From Callorhinus ursinus (lineage: Eukaryota; Chordata; Mammalia; Carnivora; Otariidae): DNA of 64,000 nucleotides. Shown here one piece after another: positions 22,656-34,600 of the stretch. The DNA lies in assembly GCF_003265705.1 (NCBI RefSeq), contig NW_020312904.1, positions 5,490,940 through 5,554,939 of the forward strand, read 5' to 3'. Both the position numbers and the translations under genes were made by a program. The notes under the pieces were generated by a model. The model saw nothing but the letters and a program-made list of their open reading frames with translations. It made no database searches and had not been told where the DNA came from. The stretch's first letter is position 1. Each line of letters opens with the position of its first letter.

Positions 22656-24618
22656 CCTTGCTTTTCTTTTCAAGACTTACTACCTATGATGGTCTTGCCT
22701 GTTTTTAACTTTATATAAGTGCAATATTTATACTGTACAATATCGTGTATCAATATCGGATACTCCAAGCTACTGATTCGTTCCACTGTTGATGGACATT
22801 TTGGATAGCTTCAGTTCAGGGCGTTAAGAAAAACGCTGCTGTGAATATTCTTGTGTGTGTCTTCTGGAACAGAGGTGCAAGGGTTTTCCTACAGCACACC
22901 TAGGAGCAGAATTGTTGGATCACAGAGGATTTGTATCTTCAGCTTTTTGAGGTAATAATGCCAAGATGTCCTCCAAAGTGATTGTCCCAGTATTAGTGTA
23001 TGGGAAAGTTCTCATTATTCCAAATCTCTGCCAGTCCTTGGTTTTGTCACAGGTCTTAAATCGTGTCAGCTGGTGAGCATACAGCGATTTTCCTTAGGCT
23101 CTGATTTTCATTTGCCTAATTTCTAATGAAGTCAGTCTTCTTTTCATGTCTTTATAGGCCATCTGGGTTTCTACTTCTGTGAAATGCTTGTTTATTTTTT
23201 GACCATTTTTTTTTATCGGATTGTTTACTTTTTCTTATTGGTTCTTGAGAATTCTTGATCCATTCTGGATAATAACCCTTCGTTGGTTATACATGTTGCA
23301 GGCATCTCCAACTCCATGGCTTGTCTCTGTCATCTATTTATGGACTTTTGATTTTCAAAAAATCTTAATGTAGTGACATCTTATCAACTCTTCCTTTACC
23401 TTTCTACTCAAAGTCATAAAGATATTCTCCTTTATTGTCTTCTTATAGAACTTGTCTGCTATGTGTTAGTATAACACATCAGATCTGGTCTGGTGTGAGG
23501 AAAAGATCTATTTTTTCCATATGGATACCCAGTTGTCCTGTTGCTATTTCTTCAATGATCCGAAATACCAGCTCTGCCATAAGTCAAGTTTCCACGTACG
23601 GATGGCTTTGTTTCTGGGCTCTGTATTCAGTCTATTTGTCTATATAACAACATCTTAACTCTCTCAATTTTTATAACTTTATATTATAATATCTCATAGA
23701 GCAAGCCTTTCCCCTTGTTTTCTTCTTCACTCAGCTATTCAACACTATAAAAATTTCTCTTGGGATTTTCATTGAAATTGCACTGAATCTGCACACACTA
23801 ATTTGGGGAGAATTGAGTTTTTAAAATACTGAGTCTTCTTATCCAGGAACAGGGTGTATCTCTGTATTTGTGTAGATTTTCTTTAAAATCTCACCATATA
23901 GTTTATACTTTTCTCTATAAGGAGTTCTCACGTTCTTTGTTAGGTTAATTCCTAGGTATTTTATATTTTTGTTAGTTTTGCTAAATGGTATCCTTTCGAA
24001 ATTATATTTTTAACTAATTGTTAGTGACAGAAAAATATAATTGACTTTTTGCTTTTTTTACATAGTTAACAAAATTGCTAGAGGCTTGATTCTAATAGTT
24101 TATTGGGACATTTTTTGGGGTTTTCTGTGTAGATGATTCTATCGTTTATTTATAGTATTAGTTTTATTTCTGTCTTCCCATCTTTATGCCTTTTATTCGT
24201 TTTTCTTGTTTTCCAACCCTGGCTAGAACCTAAGCACAATGTTGAAAAGAAATGGCATCATTGATTTGTTTCTGATTTTAAAGTTAATACTTTTAAGATT
24301 TCATTATTATGTATGATAGCATCTCTCTATCCATCTATCTCTATACATCTAAATAGATATGTTTCTCTTTATCACGTTAGGGATATTCCTTGCAATTCCT
24401 GGCTTATATGAAATGTTTATAATGAATGTTGAATTGTATTGAACTTTCTCATCCAATGAGATGATCGTGTTTTTCCTTAAAACTGTTAACGAGACAAATT
24501 ATGTTACATAATTCCTTAATAATTAGGCAGTCTTGCATTCATAAGATAAACACAACTTAATCATGATGTACTATATTTTTTCAATTATTATTGTTGAGTT
24601 CGCTGTGCTGATATTTTA

Positions 24619-24838
24619 TTTTTTTTAAGTTTTTATTTAAGTTCTAGTTAACTTACAGTGTAATATTAGTTTCAGGCGTGCAATAGAGTGATTCAGCACT
24701 TCCATACAACACCTGGTAACACCTAGTGCTCATCACAAATGCACTCCTTAATCCTCATCACCCGTTTAACCCTCCCCCACCCCCCCCCAACCATCAGTTT
24801 GTTCTCTATAGCTAAGGGTCTGTATCTTGGTTCATTCT
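24619..24838 (-). mobile_element. Younger carnivore L1 3' fragment inserted in the old L1
   Basis: AAGTTCTAGTTAACTTACAG, GTGATTCAGCACTTCCATAC, AGTGCTCATCACAAATGCAC and CATCAGTTTGTTCTCTATAG are the carnivore L1 3' UTR in reverse. The flanks TGCTGATATTTTAT and TGCTAATATGTTAA form a TSD and rejoin the host L1 text. Confidence 0.85.
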
Positions 24839-25770
24839 GCTAATATGTTAAAAGAATTTTGCGGTCTATGTTCGTGAGTAAAATTAACCTGAAATTTTTC
24901 TTTAGTATACTGTCTTCACCTGATGATCAAGATAAAGTAAGTTGACTGACTACATTTCTCCACTCTGGGGTAAAAATTGAGGTAAGCTTGACATGACCTG
25001 TGCTTTGAATATTTAGCAGAATTCACCTATGAACCCATCTGGCACTGAAATTTTCTTTATAGGAAAGGAAGATTTTAACCTACTAATTTAATTTATTGAA
25101 TAATTATAGGACCATTCTGGTTTTCTATTACTTCTTGAGTCGAGTTTGATACACTATATTTTTCTAGGAATCTGACAGTTTCTTTAAGACTTCACATTTA
25201 TGGCATAAAAGTAATTGACAATATCCTTATGTTATCCATTTAATCTATGCTGAATCTATAATTATGTCCCTTCTTCCATGCCTAGTATTATCGATTTGTG
25301 CTCTGTCTTTTAATTAATCTTGTAAGAGATCTGATATTTTTAGTCTTCTCAAAGAATCATCTTTTGCTTCCAGTCATTTTCTTCTCCCTGTTTGTTTTCT
25401 ATTTCATTAATTTCTGGTTTCATCCTAATTACTTGATTCCTTTGGGTTTGACTGTTCCCACTCTAACTTTGTAAGTTGGATGCTCAGCACATTAATTTCG
25501 GGCATTTCTTATTTGCCAATACAAGCGTTTTGGGTTCTAAAGTCTCCTCTAAGTACTGCTTTGGTTACATCTCACAAGGCTTGACACAAATATTTTTGTT
25601 ATTGGTCAGTACTAAGTATTTTCTAATTTTGGTTATGAGTTCTTTTTTGGCCTGTGAATCTGTTTTAGGTGTCTGTTTTCAAGTTCCCAGAAGTCTGAGC
25701 TTTTTTAGGTTATCTTTTTGGTTGTCTGCTTCTGACTTTTTTGGACTGTGATCAGAGAATACAGTCCGCA

Positions 25771-26511
25771 TACAAACTGTGTCAGATGCTGTGATCACTG
25801 CCCAGGTGCCCCCGTGGGAGTGAAGGCCTTACTCCCCCAGCTGCTGGGGAGCTACCACAAGGTGGCCTTTCACAGTCAGCCTTTGGAGGTTGCCTGGGTT
25901 GAAGAAATGGCCTTGCCCAACCAAGGCCATGCCTCACTCCAAGGGCAGCTGTGATGAGAAAACAGCCTGAGTTGCTACCCAGGCATTTGACAGTGCGACA
26001 CCCTGCTCTCACCTGGAGTCTGGATGGATATTCAGAGAAAGACCGGGGCTGCCCCAGTTCCCACCTTGCTTCTCTTGGAGCATCTTTTAAAATGACCACT
26101 CAGAGCTGAGCCTTGGAAAACTAGTGACCTCCGAGCTCAGATGCCATGGAAGCTACCTGCTGACGCCGCGTGGGCAGCTAGTGCCTCTTCATTCAGCAGG
26201 TCATAATCTACATGTTCTTAATGCAACACACCAGCTCAGGGTTTTTCAACATGGCGACCTGCATCTAAGTCAGTGGGACTCTTACCCCAACGGAGGACCA
26301 GTCCGAAGGACCACCTCGCTGCAGAGCTCTCTACAGAGCTGGCTAAGGCTTCTGTTGGTGTTGCACTGCAGCTCAGAATCTCCTGCTACCCAGCCTGCTT
26401 CCTTCCCTGCTCCCAGCATTCTCACTGCTGCCAATCCCAGGACCATTCCCCCACAAATTTCCTGCACCCCAATCTCCATGTCAGTTTCCGGGAGATCCAG
26501 TCTGCAACCCT
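25771..26511. mobile_element. Unassigned ~740-bp insert splitting the L1
   Basis: L1 text stops after CAGAGAATACAGTCCGCATAC and resumes at AATCTTTGAAATGTGTTGAGG (about 26512), where a continuous L1 would read on directly. The insert is GC-richer, with CCCCGTGGGAGTGAAGGCC and GTTTCCGGGAGATCCAGTCTGCAACC near its end. It has no poly(A), LTR ends or reading frame that I recognise. It resembles an old repeat or a captured fragment. A 105-codon minus-strand frame inside has no known resemblance. Confidence 0.55.
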
Positions 26512-26874
26512 AATCTTTGAAATGTGTTGAGGTCAGCTGTATGGTCCGGCGTGTTTTCTAAATGTTCCATGCAAGCCTGAAAAGAATGTGTTTGGGATTC
26601 CATAATCTACATCTGTTTACATTAAACTTGCAATTGTGTTCTTCAAATTTTTCTGTATCTCCATTGAGATGGCCTAAAGATAACCCAGCATGAAGGTGGG
26701 TGTGTCCATACTTCTTATTCTTTCTGTTTCTTTTTATATTTCTTGCAGCTATAATGGTAGTCTTATATAAATTAAGAACTGTTACAGCTTCCAGGTTAAT
26801 TTGAATCTTCCATCATTATCTAATGACCATCTTACTTCTAATAATGCTCTTCTCTCTAAAAGTCTACTTTCACC

Positions 26875-27050
26875 TTTTTTCCCAAAGATTTTATTTATTT
26901 ATTTATTTGAGCGGGGGTGCAGGGAGGGGAAGAAGCAGGCTCTGCACTGAGCTCAGACCCAAATGCGGGACTCGATCCCACAACCCTGAGATCATGACCT
27001 AAACCGAAATCAAGAGCCGGACGCTCAACCGACTGAGCCACCAGACACAC
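26875..27050 (-). mobile_element. SINEC inserted in the L1
   Basis: Tail AAAGATTTTATTTATTTATT at left, head ACTGAGCCACCAGACACAC at right (CpG-decayed). TSD AAGTCTACTTTCACC (26860) and AAGTCTATTTTTATC (27051). Confidence 0.9.
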
Positions 27051-27265
27051 AAGTCTATTTTTATCTTGCATGAATACAGCCATAGCAAGTTTCTTTGAGC
27101 TAGTATTTGCTTAGGATATTTCTGCACTTGGACCTTCAACAGCTCTGGGTCCTTGAGATTGAGACATGTCTCTTATAAACAGAACATAACCTAGATTTTA
27201 CAAACCCAGTCTGACAATCATTTCTTAACTGAAGAGCTTAGTCCTTCGCTGTGTATTACTGATGA
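27035..27265 (+). repeat. Inverted duplication, arm 1 (source)
   Basis: 231 bp covering the last 16 bp of the SINE head and adjoining L1 sequence. Its reverse complement is at 28081-28356 with only about four mismatches. Here the sequence is colinear with L1, so this arm is the donor. Confidence 0.92.
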
Positions 27266-28080
27266 TTTAAATCTAGACCAATTTCTATGCTTTCATAATG
27301 TATTTTCTATTCATTCTAACATTCCCTGCCCCCAGGCCCCTTCCTCGCCTTCCTTTCAATCATTTGCGATTTTTATCTTATTTTTCTTATGTTCATTTTT
27401 CTTTCTGTTTAGAAATTATACTTCCAATGATTCGTTTTTTGTGCTTCTCCTAGCTATTTTAACACTGAGCAGTTAACTAACAAAGTCTAAATTTAATCAG
27501 TATAGTTGCCCTCCTCCCAAATAATGGAAAGGGCTTGAAAACTTTAATTTTGACCACTTCCTCCAAAATTATATGGTGTCGCCCAGTATTTTAGTACTAG
27601 CCTGTTTTTTCTTCCCATAAATTAGACATTATTATTGTGGAGTCATACCATCCATATTTTTCTTACTTTTCCTCCAAATATTTGCCAATATCTTTGCCTG
27701 TTTTTCCTTACGTATTTGGCCTTTCCTCTGTAATAATTTTTATTCTGCCCAGAGTATATTCCATTTAGAATTTTCTCTTGGAAGGATCCTTCAGTGGTAA
27801 AATCTCGCAGTTCTTACTTGTCTGAATATGTCTTTATTGTAGTCTTATTCCTGAAGGACAGTATAGAGCTCTAACTTGACAGCTAACTTTTTTCTCAGCA
27901 CATTGAAGATACAATTCCACTGTCCCCTGGGTTCCATTGATGACAGGGAGAAATACGCTGTAAATCTAATTATTGATCCTTTCGAGAGAATCTTGTTTTC
28001 TCTGATGCTTTTAACATCTTCCCTTTTTTCCTTGAAATGCCACGATTTTACTGTTGTATGTCTACCTGTGAATTTCTCTT

Positions 28081-28356
28081 TCATCAGTAATACACATCAA
28101 AGGACTAAGCTCTTCAGTTAAGAAATGATTGTCAGACTGGGTTTGTAAAATCTAGGTTATGTTCTGTTTATAGGAGACATGTCTCAATCTCAAGGACCCA
28201 GAGCTGTTCTGTTTATAAGAGACATGTCTCAATCTCAAGGACCCAGAGCTGTTGAAGGTCCAAGTGCAGAAATATCCTAAGCAAATACTAGCTCAAAGAA
28301 ACTTGCTATGGCTGTATTCATGCAAGATAAAAGTAGACTTGTGTGTCTGGTGGCTC
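28081..28356 (-). repeat. Inverted duplication, arm 2 (copy), with 45-bp tandem
   Basis: The reverse complement of arm 1 sits in the L1 between CTCTTTCATC and TCCATGCCCTG, where it is foreign. It is 45 bp longer because one segment is doubled: 28161-28205 and 28206-28250 differ by one base (TATAGGAG versus TATAAGAG). It includes the SINE head boundary (GGTGGCTC at its right end), so it arose after that SINE inserted. Confidence 0.92.
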
Positions 28357-29344
28357 TCCATGCCCTGCCTGTTCCCCTATTGTATTACCCCTTCTAGAAC
28401 TCTGAAGAGATATGCATCAGGCCCTCTCTAGTCTTCTGGGTAGTCCCCTTGGCTCTACCAGTTTACTAATCCTCTTTTTGGCTGTATCTCATCTTCTGTT
28501 CAATCTGTCCGTTGAGTTTCAAATTCCAAGCATTCTATTTCTCATCTCTGTAAGTTTTCTTTGGTTCTTTTTCCAAATCTGGCTGTTCATTACAGTCTCT
28601 TATTCCCGGCTCATATTTTCAAACTTCTCTTTTATTTCTTTAGGAACACAAAAATAGTTCTTTTAAATTTGTTTGTAGTTTGCACATGATAATTTCAAAT
28701 CTAAAGGCTTTAAGGCTCTATTTCTACTGTCTCTTGTTTCTGCTGTTTTTTTCGTCACCTAGGGAAGTCTACTATCTTTCACTGTGAGCTGTTCCTTTTC
28801 TTTGGAGCTTTATTTGTGGATATTCTCCAAGGCTGACTTGTAGTTGAATTCCTCAAGAGAGTTTCAGGGCCTATTTCCACCAGTTGACTGGAGGCCCCAG
28901 CAGGCAGGGCCACCCTAAATGAAATTCTCTGCTCGGGTTTGTTTGAACCACACAAGTAGCGTGAATTCAAACTGAAAATCACGGGAGGGCCAGTTTGTGA
29001 TTACAGATTCTCAAGAGAGCTATTTTTTCTCTCAACCCAAGGTCAAGGTCAGAAGAGGCAGTTTTCTGTTCTGTTCTGTTCTGCAGGATGAGGTTTACTT
29101 GTACATTCTTTCCTCTGTTCTGGATGTGGCCCTTCTGGACTGCAGCTCTCTAAGGTCTCCTAGTGGATCCTCCTCTTGGGTGTTGCCTGGTGTTTACCTC
29201 GTGTTCTTTGCCTCTCACATGGCCACAGAGACAGGAGGTAAAGGCTCCCAGCCTCACTTCATTTTGGAGATTTATCATTTACTTATTTTCATATCAACTC
29301 AGCAGTGTTTTTAAAAAAAGAAAAAAAGTTAAAAAATATTCTGT

Positions 29345-29540
29345 GTTGCCTGGGTGGCTCAGTCGGTTAGGCGTCTGCCTTCAGCTCAGGTCATGATCTC
29401 AGGGTCCTGGGATCAAGCCCCACATCGGTCTCCCTGCTCAATGGGAGGCGTGCTTCTCCCTCTCCCTCTGCCCCTCCCACCCCCCACTTGTGCTCTCTCT
29501 CTCTCTCTCTCTCAAATAAATAAATAAAATCTTTTAAAAA
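29345..29540 (+). mobile_element. SINEC copy
   Basis: GCCTGGGTGGCTCAGTCGGT head, B-box GGGATCAAGCCCC, CT microsatellite (about 29495-29513), AATAAATAAATAAAATC tail. Probable TSD AAAAATATTCTGT and AAAAGTATTTTAT. Confidence 0.93.
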
Positions 29541-29544
29541 GTAT

Positions 29545-30795
29545 TTTATCCAGCATGTTAATTATCATCAGAGGAGTTATAAAAGGTATCTAATCTGGCA
29601 GAGGGCCAGAAACAGATGTTCTCTCTGAGAACTTTCCAGAACTAGCCTTTAGTCTGTTCTTCCCTTTTTACACACACAATGGCACACTGTAATTACCGGT
29701 GGGTTTGTGGTTGTTGTGTTCCACACAAGCCCATGGGCTCCTCGAGGGCCAGGAAGAAGGGAAGCTCAGAGTTCTCCATCCTGTTGTGGACACGAACCAA
29801 TGAAGGCTCCTGAGAAATGTGTGCAGATAATTGGACAATGAGTGATTGCATCCTTGTTATGACATCTAACCTGCTCCGGCCGCACAAGTACAACCACGTC
29901 TTAGGGTCTCCTGGCGTGCTGGGAGAAAGGATGGTGTTTGTGCGGGCTATCGGCACATGACTCACTGCTAATCACAGCTCCACCTTGGTCCCGAGGCCCA
30001 CAGTTCAAGCAGGATATGGCCACAGAAAGCTTCAAAACTGACCAGCAAAATCACAAGCTTAATGCCACAAAATGAAAATACTTCTTGCCAGTTGGAATCA
30101 TACCAGACAAATTTGGGGCCTGTGGACGGCAACAGCCCTAACCAGAAGGCTCGGCTGATGGGCGTCAAGAGCCTGGCAGGGAGTAAGCTGGACTGTCTGA
30201 TGTGCTCATCTTTCTTAAAATGGAACTAATCCTGGTACCTAAATATACACAGGTCTTTCAAAACCTTGCTCCTTCTCCCACCTACCTTCACACTTCTGAC
30301 TCAAGGGGGAAAAATAACCCACCAGCAATTCATCTTCTTCAGGGGCTATTGGCAAGCTTATATATTTTTTTCACAGTTGAGTTATTTCTGATCTTGGTCC
30401 TGGCAAAAAGAAATATGGAGCAACAGTGGCTGGGAGACGTTTGGAAGCTGTGCCAAGCCAAACAGTGTCTAAAAGTCTGCCTCAGATCCGCCAACCTTGT
30501 GAAAGTGTATTTTAACTTTACAAAAAACACCTTCAAACGCTTGTGATCTAAAACCAGTGAAAATGAGGGTCAGAAAGGAAACTCTCCCGAGTTACAATCC
30601 GAGGCAGCCTCTCGGTCCCCAAACACGTGGTCTCAGGGCTTGTGAAGAGTCACAAGACACTGGCGCTAAGCATTCCCCAAAGCCCCCTGTGACAGCGAAG
30701 TTCAGAGGAGAGAGGCAAGCCAGTGAGTCAGATAAAACTGTGTCTGAGGCTTTCCCCACCTCTGCCCAGCTCTCTGACCTGGGCCGCTAGTTTAC
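29545..30795. other. Intergenic, no gene recognised
   Basis: Moderate-GC unique-looking sequence. Open frames at 30202-30546 and 29693-29965 show no recognisable family or splice context. Confidence 0.4.
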
Positions 30796-30799
30796 CCGG

Positions 30800-30955
30800 A
30801 GTCTCCACTTTCTGAACATGAAACGGAAGTGATGCCAATAAACCTACCCCATAAGGTTGTTCTAACAATCAAATAAAATCATATGTATCATTATACATAA
30901 TCATAGTGTTTAGCAAGTTCCTAGAGCGTACTTAGTGCTTCTTGTATGAGAGAAC
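30800..30955 (+). repeat. MIR relic
   Basis: CATGAAACGGAAGTGATGCC, CCCCATAAGGTTGTTCTAAC, CAATCAAATAAAATCATATG and TAGAGCGTACTTAGTGC follow MIR order. Confidence 0.6.
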
Positions 30956-30964
30956 CTGCATTTT

Positions 30965-31076
30965 TTTTTAAGATTTCATTTTTAAGTAACCCCGCCCCCG
31001 CAACGTGTGGCTTGAACTCACGACCCTGAGATCAAGAGTCATACGCTCCACCAGCTGAGCCAGCCAGGCGCCCCTC
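30965..31076 (-). mobile_element. Short older SINEC subfamily copy
   Basis: AAGATTTCATTTTTAAGTAACC, CGTGTGGCTTGAACTCACGACC, CTGAGCCAGCCAGGCGCCCC: the short SINE form without the CT-rich middle. TSD AGAACCTGCATTTT (30951) and AGAAACTGCATTTT (31077). Confidence 0.92.
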
Positions 31077-31115
31077 AGAAACTGCATTTTGTTGTTGTTG
31101 CGTCAATACTTACCA

Positions 31116-31116
<1 letters not shown>

Positions 31117-31148
<32 letters not shown>

Positions 31149-31150
31149 AA
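31117..31150. repeat. (GAT)n microsatellite
   Basis: About eleven GAT units ending GATAATGG. Confidence 0.95.
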
Positions 31151-31344
31151 TGGAGGAGAAGAAATTGAATGTGAGAAAGGGACATGATTAAAGTCATAAA
31201 AAAAAAAAAAAAGCAGCAATAGAAGCAGAATTACAGCCCAGCTCCCCTGACCTCCAATCCTGGATTCCCTCACTATCGCTCATTTCTAATGCTGTGGCCC
31301 TACCTTCAGTCCTACCATTAACTAAACCTCCAAGGTGGTTTGAT

Positions 31345-31540
31345 GCTCATTCAGTGCTCACATACATACCTTCTTGCTTCTCCCTCATATCAATTTCATG
31401 AGGTAGTCTAGGTATACCCATTTTGCTGATGGAGAAACTGAGGCATAGAGAAATAAGATGACTTGCCCGATTCCAGCAAGTCAGTAGTAGAGCTGGGATT
31501 TGAACTCGGATCTCCTGGCTTGAGATCTCACAGGGAGGCC
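31345..31540 (-). repeat. MIR, well preserved
   Basis: CCCATTTTGCTGATGGAGAA, ACTGAGGCATAGAGAAATAAG, GATGACTTGCCCGATTCCAGC and AGCTGGGATTTGAACTCGG: minus-strand MIR including the B-box area. Confidence 0.8.
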
Positions 31541-31559
31541 AACCTTATTTTTCTCTTCT

Positions 31560-31690
31560 AAAACATCAAACTATTATGTACTGAGGCTAGGTCCTGTGCT
31601 CACTCAGGTACCTGGAAATGAACTGGACCCACTCCTTATCCTGAGGAAACTGCTGGGCAAATGGGCCAGACGACATTTAAAGAAATAACA
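31560..31690 (-). repeat. Old L2-like relic
   Basis: TATTATGTACTGAGGCTAGG, TCCTGTGCTCACTCAGGTACC: pre-tail phrase reversed; weak. Confidence 0.4.
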
Positions 31691-32539
31691 GGGGCTTTCA
31701 GTAGAGGTAGCAAATCCAACAATCCCTACATCTACTTTTTCTCTCCCAAACCCCTATGAAAGAGTGGGAAAAGGACTTATCCAAACAGTGATGAGAAAAA
31801 TTAAGGTCAACTGGACTTAGTCACAAATCCCCAAAAGCCTTGGGGACAGGCTGTACCAGGAGGTGAATGGGACTTGCCTAAAATGAGGAGCATTGACTGG
31901 TCATCCACCCAAGGAATAGTTAAAAACCCCGCACCTTCTCCCCAACCCCAGGTAGCCAAGGGGCAAGCCTGGAGGGTAAGACAGAGTCCTTCTGGACGGG
32001 TGTATTTGGGATATTGAGAATCCTAGGATTTCCCCACCCATGTCCTAGAACACCAGCTGCCTGGCCTTCACCCTCTAGACAAGAGATTAGAAGAGTTTTC
32101 TCTGAGGAATTTGACCAGCCCAAGGGGAAAGATCTTCAGATATAGATGTATTTAAACATTTTCCAAACTAAACATCCCAGCCAAATGACTCAGAGAAGCT
32201 CACATCCCCAGGCCCCATGCACACGCTGAGGAAGACCAATCAGCTCTCAGTTCCGCTGGGCACACAACCAAAGATGAGCAGACACGGGAGGAAAAGCAAG
32301 GCACAGAGCTGTAAAGACCAATGAACAATAATCAGACAAAAGCAACTCGGGAGAAGTAGAGACTTCTCCAAGGGGAGGAAACCTTGAAAAACAAACAAAC
32401 AAAAAAAGCTACCAGTGACATTCTTAGAGAAAGAAGATACAATAGTGGTGAAAAAGAACAGGGCACTACCAAAAAGTGAACGTTCTGAGAATTTAAACAG
32501 AGCTCTTGGTGCCTTGGGGTGAGCATGACCTAATGTACA

Positions 32540-32625
32540 GACCTGTCGAATCACTAGGTGGTATACCTGAAACTCACGTAACATTGAACACGGTACTTCG
32601 ATAAAACGATAAATAAAAAGAGCGC
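32540..32625 (+). mobile_element. Carnivore L1 3' end fragment
   Basis: TCACTAGGTGGTATACCTGA, AACTCACGTAACATTGAACAC, ACTTCGATAAAACGATAAATAAAA: the typical L1 terminus on the + strand. Confidence 0.8.
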
Positions 32626-32731
32626 CTAGATTTAAAAACAGTAGAGATGTAAGCACTTGGTAGAGCTGGATTAGAAATTTGAAGGAATTTTCCAGCAAGT
32701 AGAGCAAAAGGACAGAGGTGGAAACAGGAGG

Positions 32732-33167
32732 TGTGATGGTTAATTTTACGTCAACTTGCTTGGATCACAGGCTAGACATGATTTCTGCGTCTGTGAGGAT
32801 GTTTCCAGATAAGATTTGCCTGGGAATCCGTAGCCTGAGTAGAGCAGATTACCCTCCCCGATGTGGGTGGGTCTCCCCACTCTGTTGAGGGCCCGAATGG
32901 AGCAGAAAGATGCAGGAAGGGTGAGGGCACTTTCTCTGGCTGACTGCTTGCACTGGGACAAGGACCTCCTGCCCTCTGACGAGGACTTACCCCGTCAGCC
33001 TCTGGAACTACAATATTGGTTTCCCTCGATCTCCAGCGGGAAGACAGCAGGCTGTGGGACTTCTTGGCCTCCATAATTTTGTGAGTAAAGATAGATTAGA
33101 TAGAGAAGGAACCAATAAAATATAGATAGATAGGCTCTTTCTCAGGAGAATCCAGACTAATAACACA
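32732..33167 (+). mobile_element. Solitary LTR, MaLR/ERVL type
   Basis: Starts TGTGATGGTTAATTTTACGTC and ends in a GACTAATAACACA-like terminus, as MaLR/ERVL LTRs do. It is flanked by a 5-bp TSD GGAGG (32727-32731 and 33168-33172). Internal landmarks include AGAGCAGATTACCCTCC, GATGTGGGTGGGTCTCC and GGCCTCCATAATTTTGTGAG. It carries an AGATAGATA-rich segment near 33080-33135. There is no internal retroviral coding region, so this is the product of LTR-LTR recombination. Exact subfamily not determined. Confidence 0.75.
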
Positions 33168-33172
33168 GGAGG

Positions 33173-34600
33173 GGAAAAAAATGGAGCAAGAGGTATGACA
33201 TCCAATTAAAAGAAGTTCCAGAAAGACAGACCAGAGAAGATGGAGGGAGGGAGTTCATCAACAATTTGGGAAACTTTTCAAAATAAAAGAACCTAAATTT
33301 ATAGATTGCAAGGACCCATCAAGGACCGCTCTGGGCGAAGCATGAAAACAAACCCATGCCAAGGCACGTCATCATGAAAACTTGAGACGCTGGGGCAAAG
33401 GTCCTTTTCGTCTCCCACAAGCTTCCAGGGAGAGGAAAAGGGCCACCTATGAGGGTCAGGAATAGCCTTGGACTTCTTGACAACACAGGCTTCCGGCAGA
33501 CACGGGACTACTACCTGCAAAGTGCTGAGCGGTAAATATTTCCAAGCTAGATTTCTTTCCCTAGGCAAACTATCAACCCCATGTGAGGACAGAATGAAGA
33601 TATTTTTAGTATGTGGGGTTTTGAGACATTTACAGTTGATCTTCATTATTCATAGATTCCTTATTTGCAAATTCGCCTACTCACTAAAAATCGTAACCTC
33701 AAAATCGATCCTCACGGTGCATCGATGGTCATTTGCAGACGTGTACAGAGTGGCAAAAAAAAAAAAAAGAGCCACCTCCGGTGACTCTCTGTCCCAGTCC
33801 TCAGACCATAGGCAAGTGTCCCTTTGCAGTCTGTTTAATGTGGCATGTTTCACATTTGGGGGCTTCTTGTTGGTGATCTTGCTATTTAAAATGGTCCCAA
33901 GCATAGTGCTAAAAAGCTGTCCAGTGTTCCCAAGCACAGGAAGTTAGCAACATGCCTTATAGAGAAAACAGGCGTGTTACACATGCTTCATTCCGAGATG
34001 GCTTGTAGCACTGCTGGCCATGAGTTCAAGGTTAAAGAATTGCAACATATATTGGTCAAGTGGTCTTCAAATATAAAGTACACGTAAAACAAGGTTAGTC
34101 ATTGATCAGTGGATGAAAATGCTGTGACCACAGACATGTAGGACCCTGACCCTGTATTTCCTCCAGGAGTGTTGGCTCCCTATTGGCGGAGTCAGTTGGC
34201 TGGTGACTTTATAGAACATAAACTACTCCGAAAAAGGAGAATCAACGGTACTTCCCTTATACTCTTCCTCAGGAGATTACTTGGCGAGATACTTTCCCAG
34301 AATGAGGGGGTAAATCAAGAAAGATAAAAGTATGGGATATAGGAAATAGTTAAAGGCAAGGGGATGACCTTGCTGCTAGGGGAAGGAGACCCCAGGACAA
34401 CAGCCGGGCCCAGGCCTGGGGAGCCGCAGGAGAGGAGAGGGCCTGGAGCATCCGAAAGGTCCTGCGAGGAAAGTTCAAGACTGAATTAACGACACAGAAA
34501 ACCAAGCAAAGGAGAAACAAGATAATTATTAGCTGGGGCAGGGGAACCACTGTGCAGAGAAGGTTGTCACAGATACAGCCTTTTCCTCTTAACACTGTGA
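33173..34600. other. Intergenic, no gene recognised
   Basis: AT-balanced sequence. Contains a short A14 run at 33757-33770. Open frames in both directions (33299-33646, 33468-33947) are without family resemblance. Confidence 0.4.

Larger units (their letters stand above)
22260..25770 (-). mobile_element. Old L1 (L1M-type), minus strand, 3' part
   Basis: Reading left to right this is the reverse of an L1: 3' UTR first, then ORF2. Recognisable landmarks in correct order include GTTGATGGACATTTTGGATAGC (22789), TGCTGTGAATATTCTTGTG, ATTGTTGGATCAC, TCCAAAGTGATTGTCCCAG, GGTTTTCATTTGCC-like text, CATATGGATACCCAGTTGTCC (23518), TTGCACTGAATCTGCA, CCTAGGTATTTTATATTTTTG (23951), AGATGATCGTGTTTTTCC and CTAAGTACTGCTTTGGTTAC (25549). 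All frames are broken. It is interrupted by a SINE at 22466 and a younger L1 piece at 24619, and it continues after 26512. Confidence 0.85.
26512..28980 (-). mobile_element. Old L1, minus strand, 5' continuation
   Basis: Continues the reversed element: AAATGTTCCATGCAAGCCTG and AAAAGAATGTGTTTGGGATTC (26582), AACCCAGTCTGACAATCATTTC (27204), then CATTGAAGATACAATTCCACTG (27901) and CTGTTCATTACAGTCTC. All coding capacity is lost. Contains a SINE (26875-27050) and an inverted duplication (27035-27265 with 28081-28356). The 5' limit is uncertain. Confidence 0.7.
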
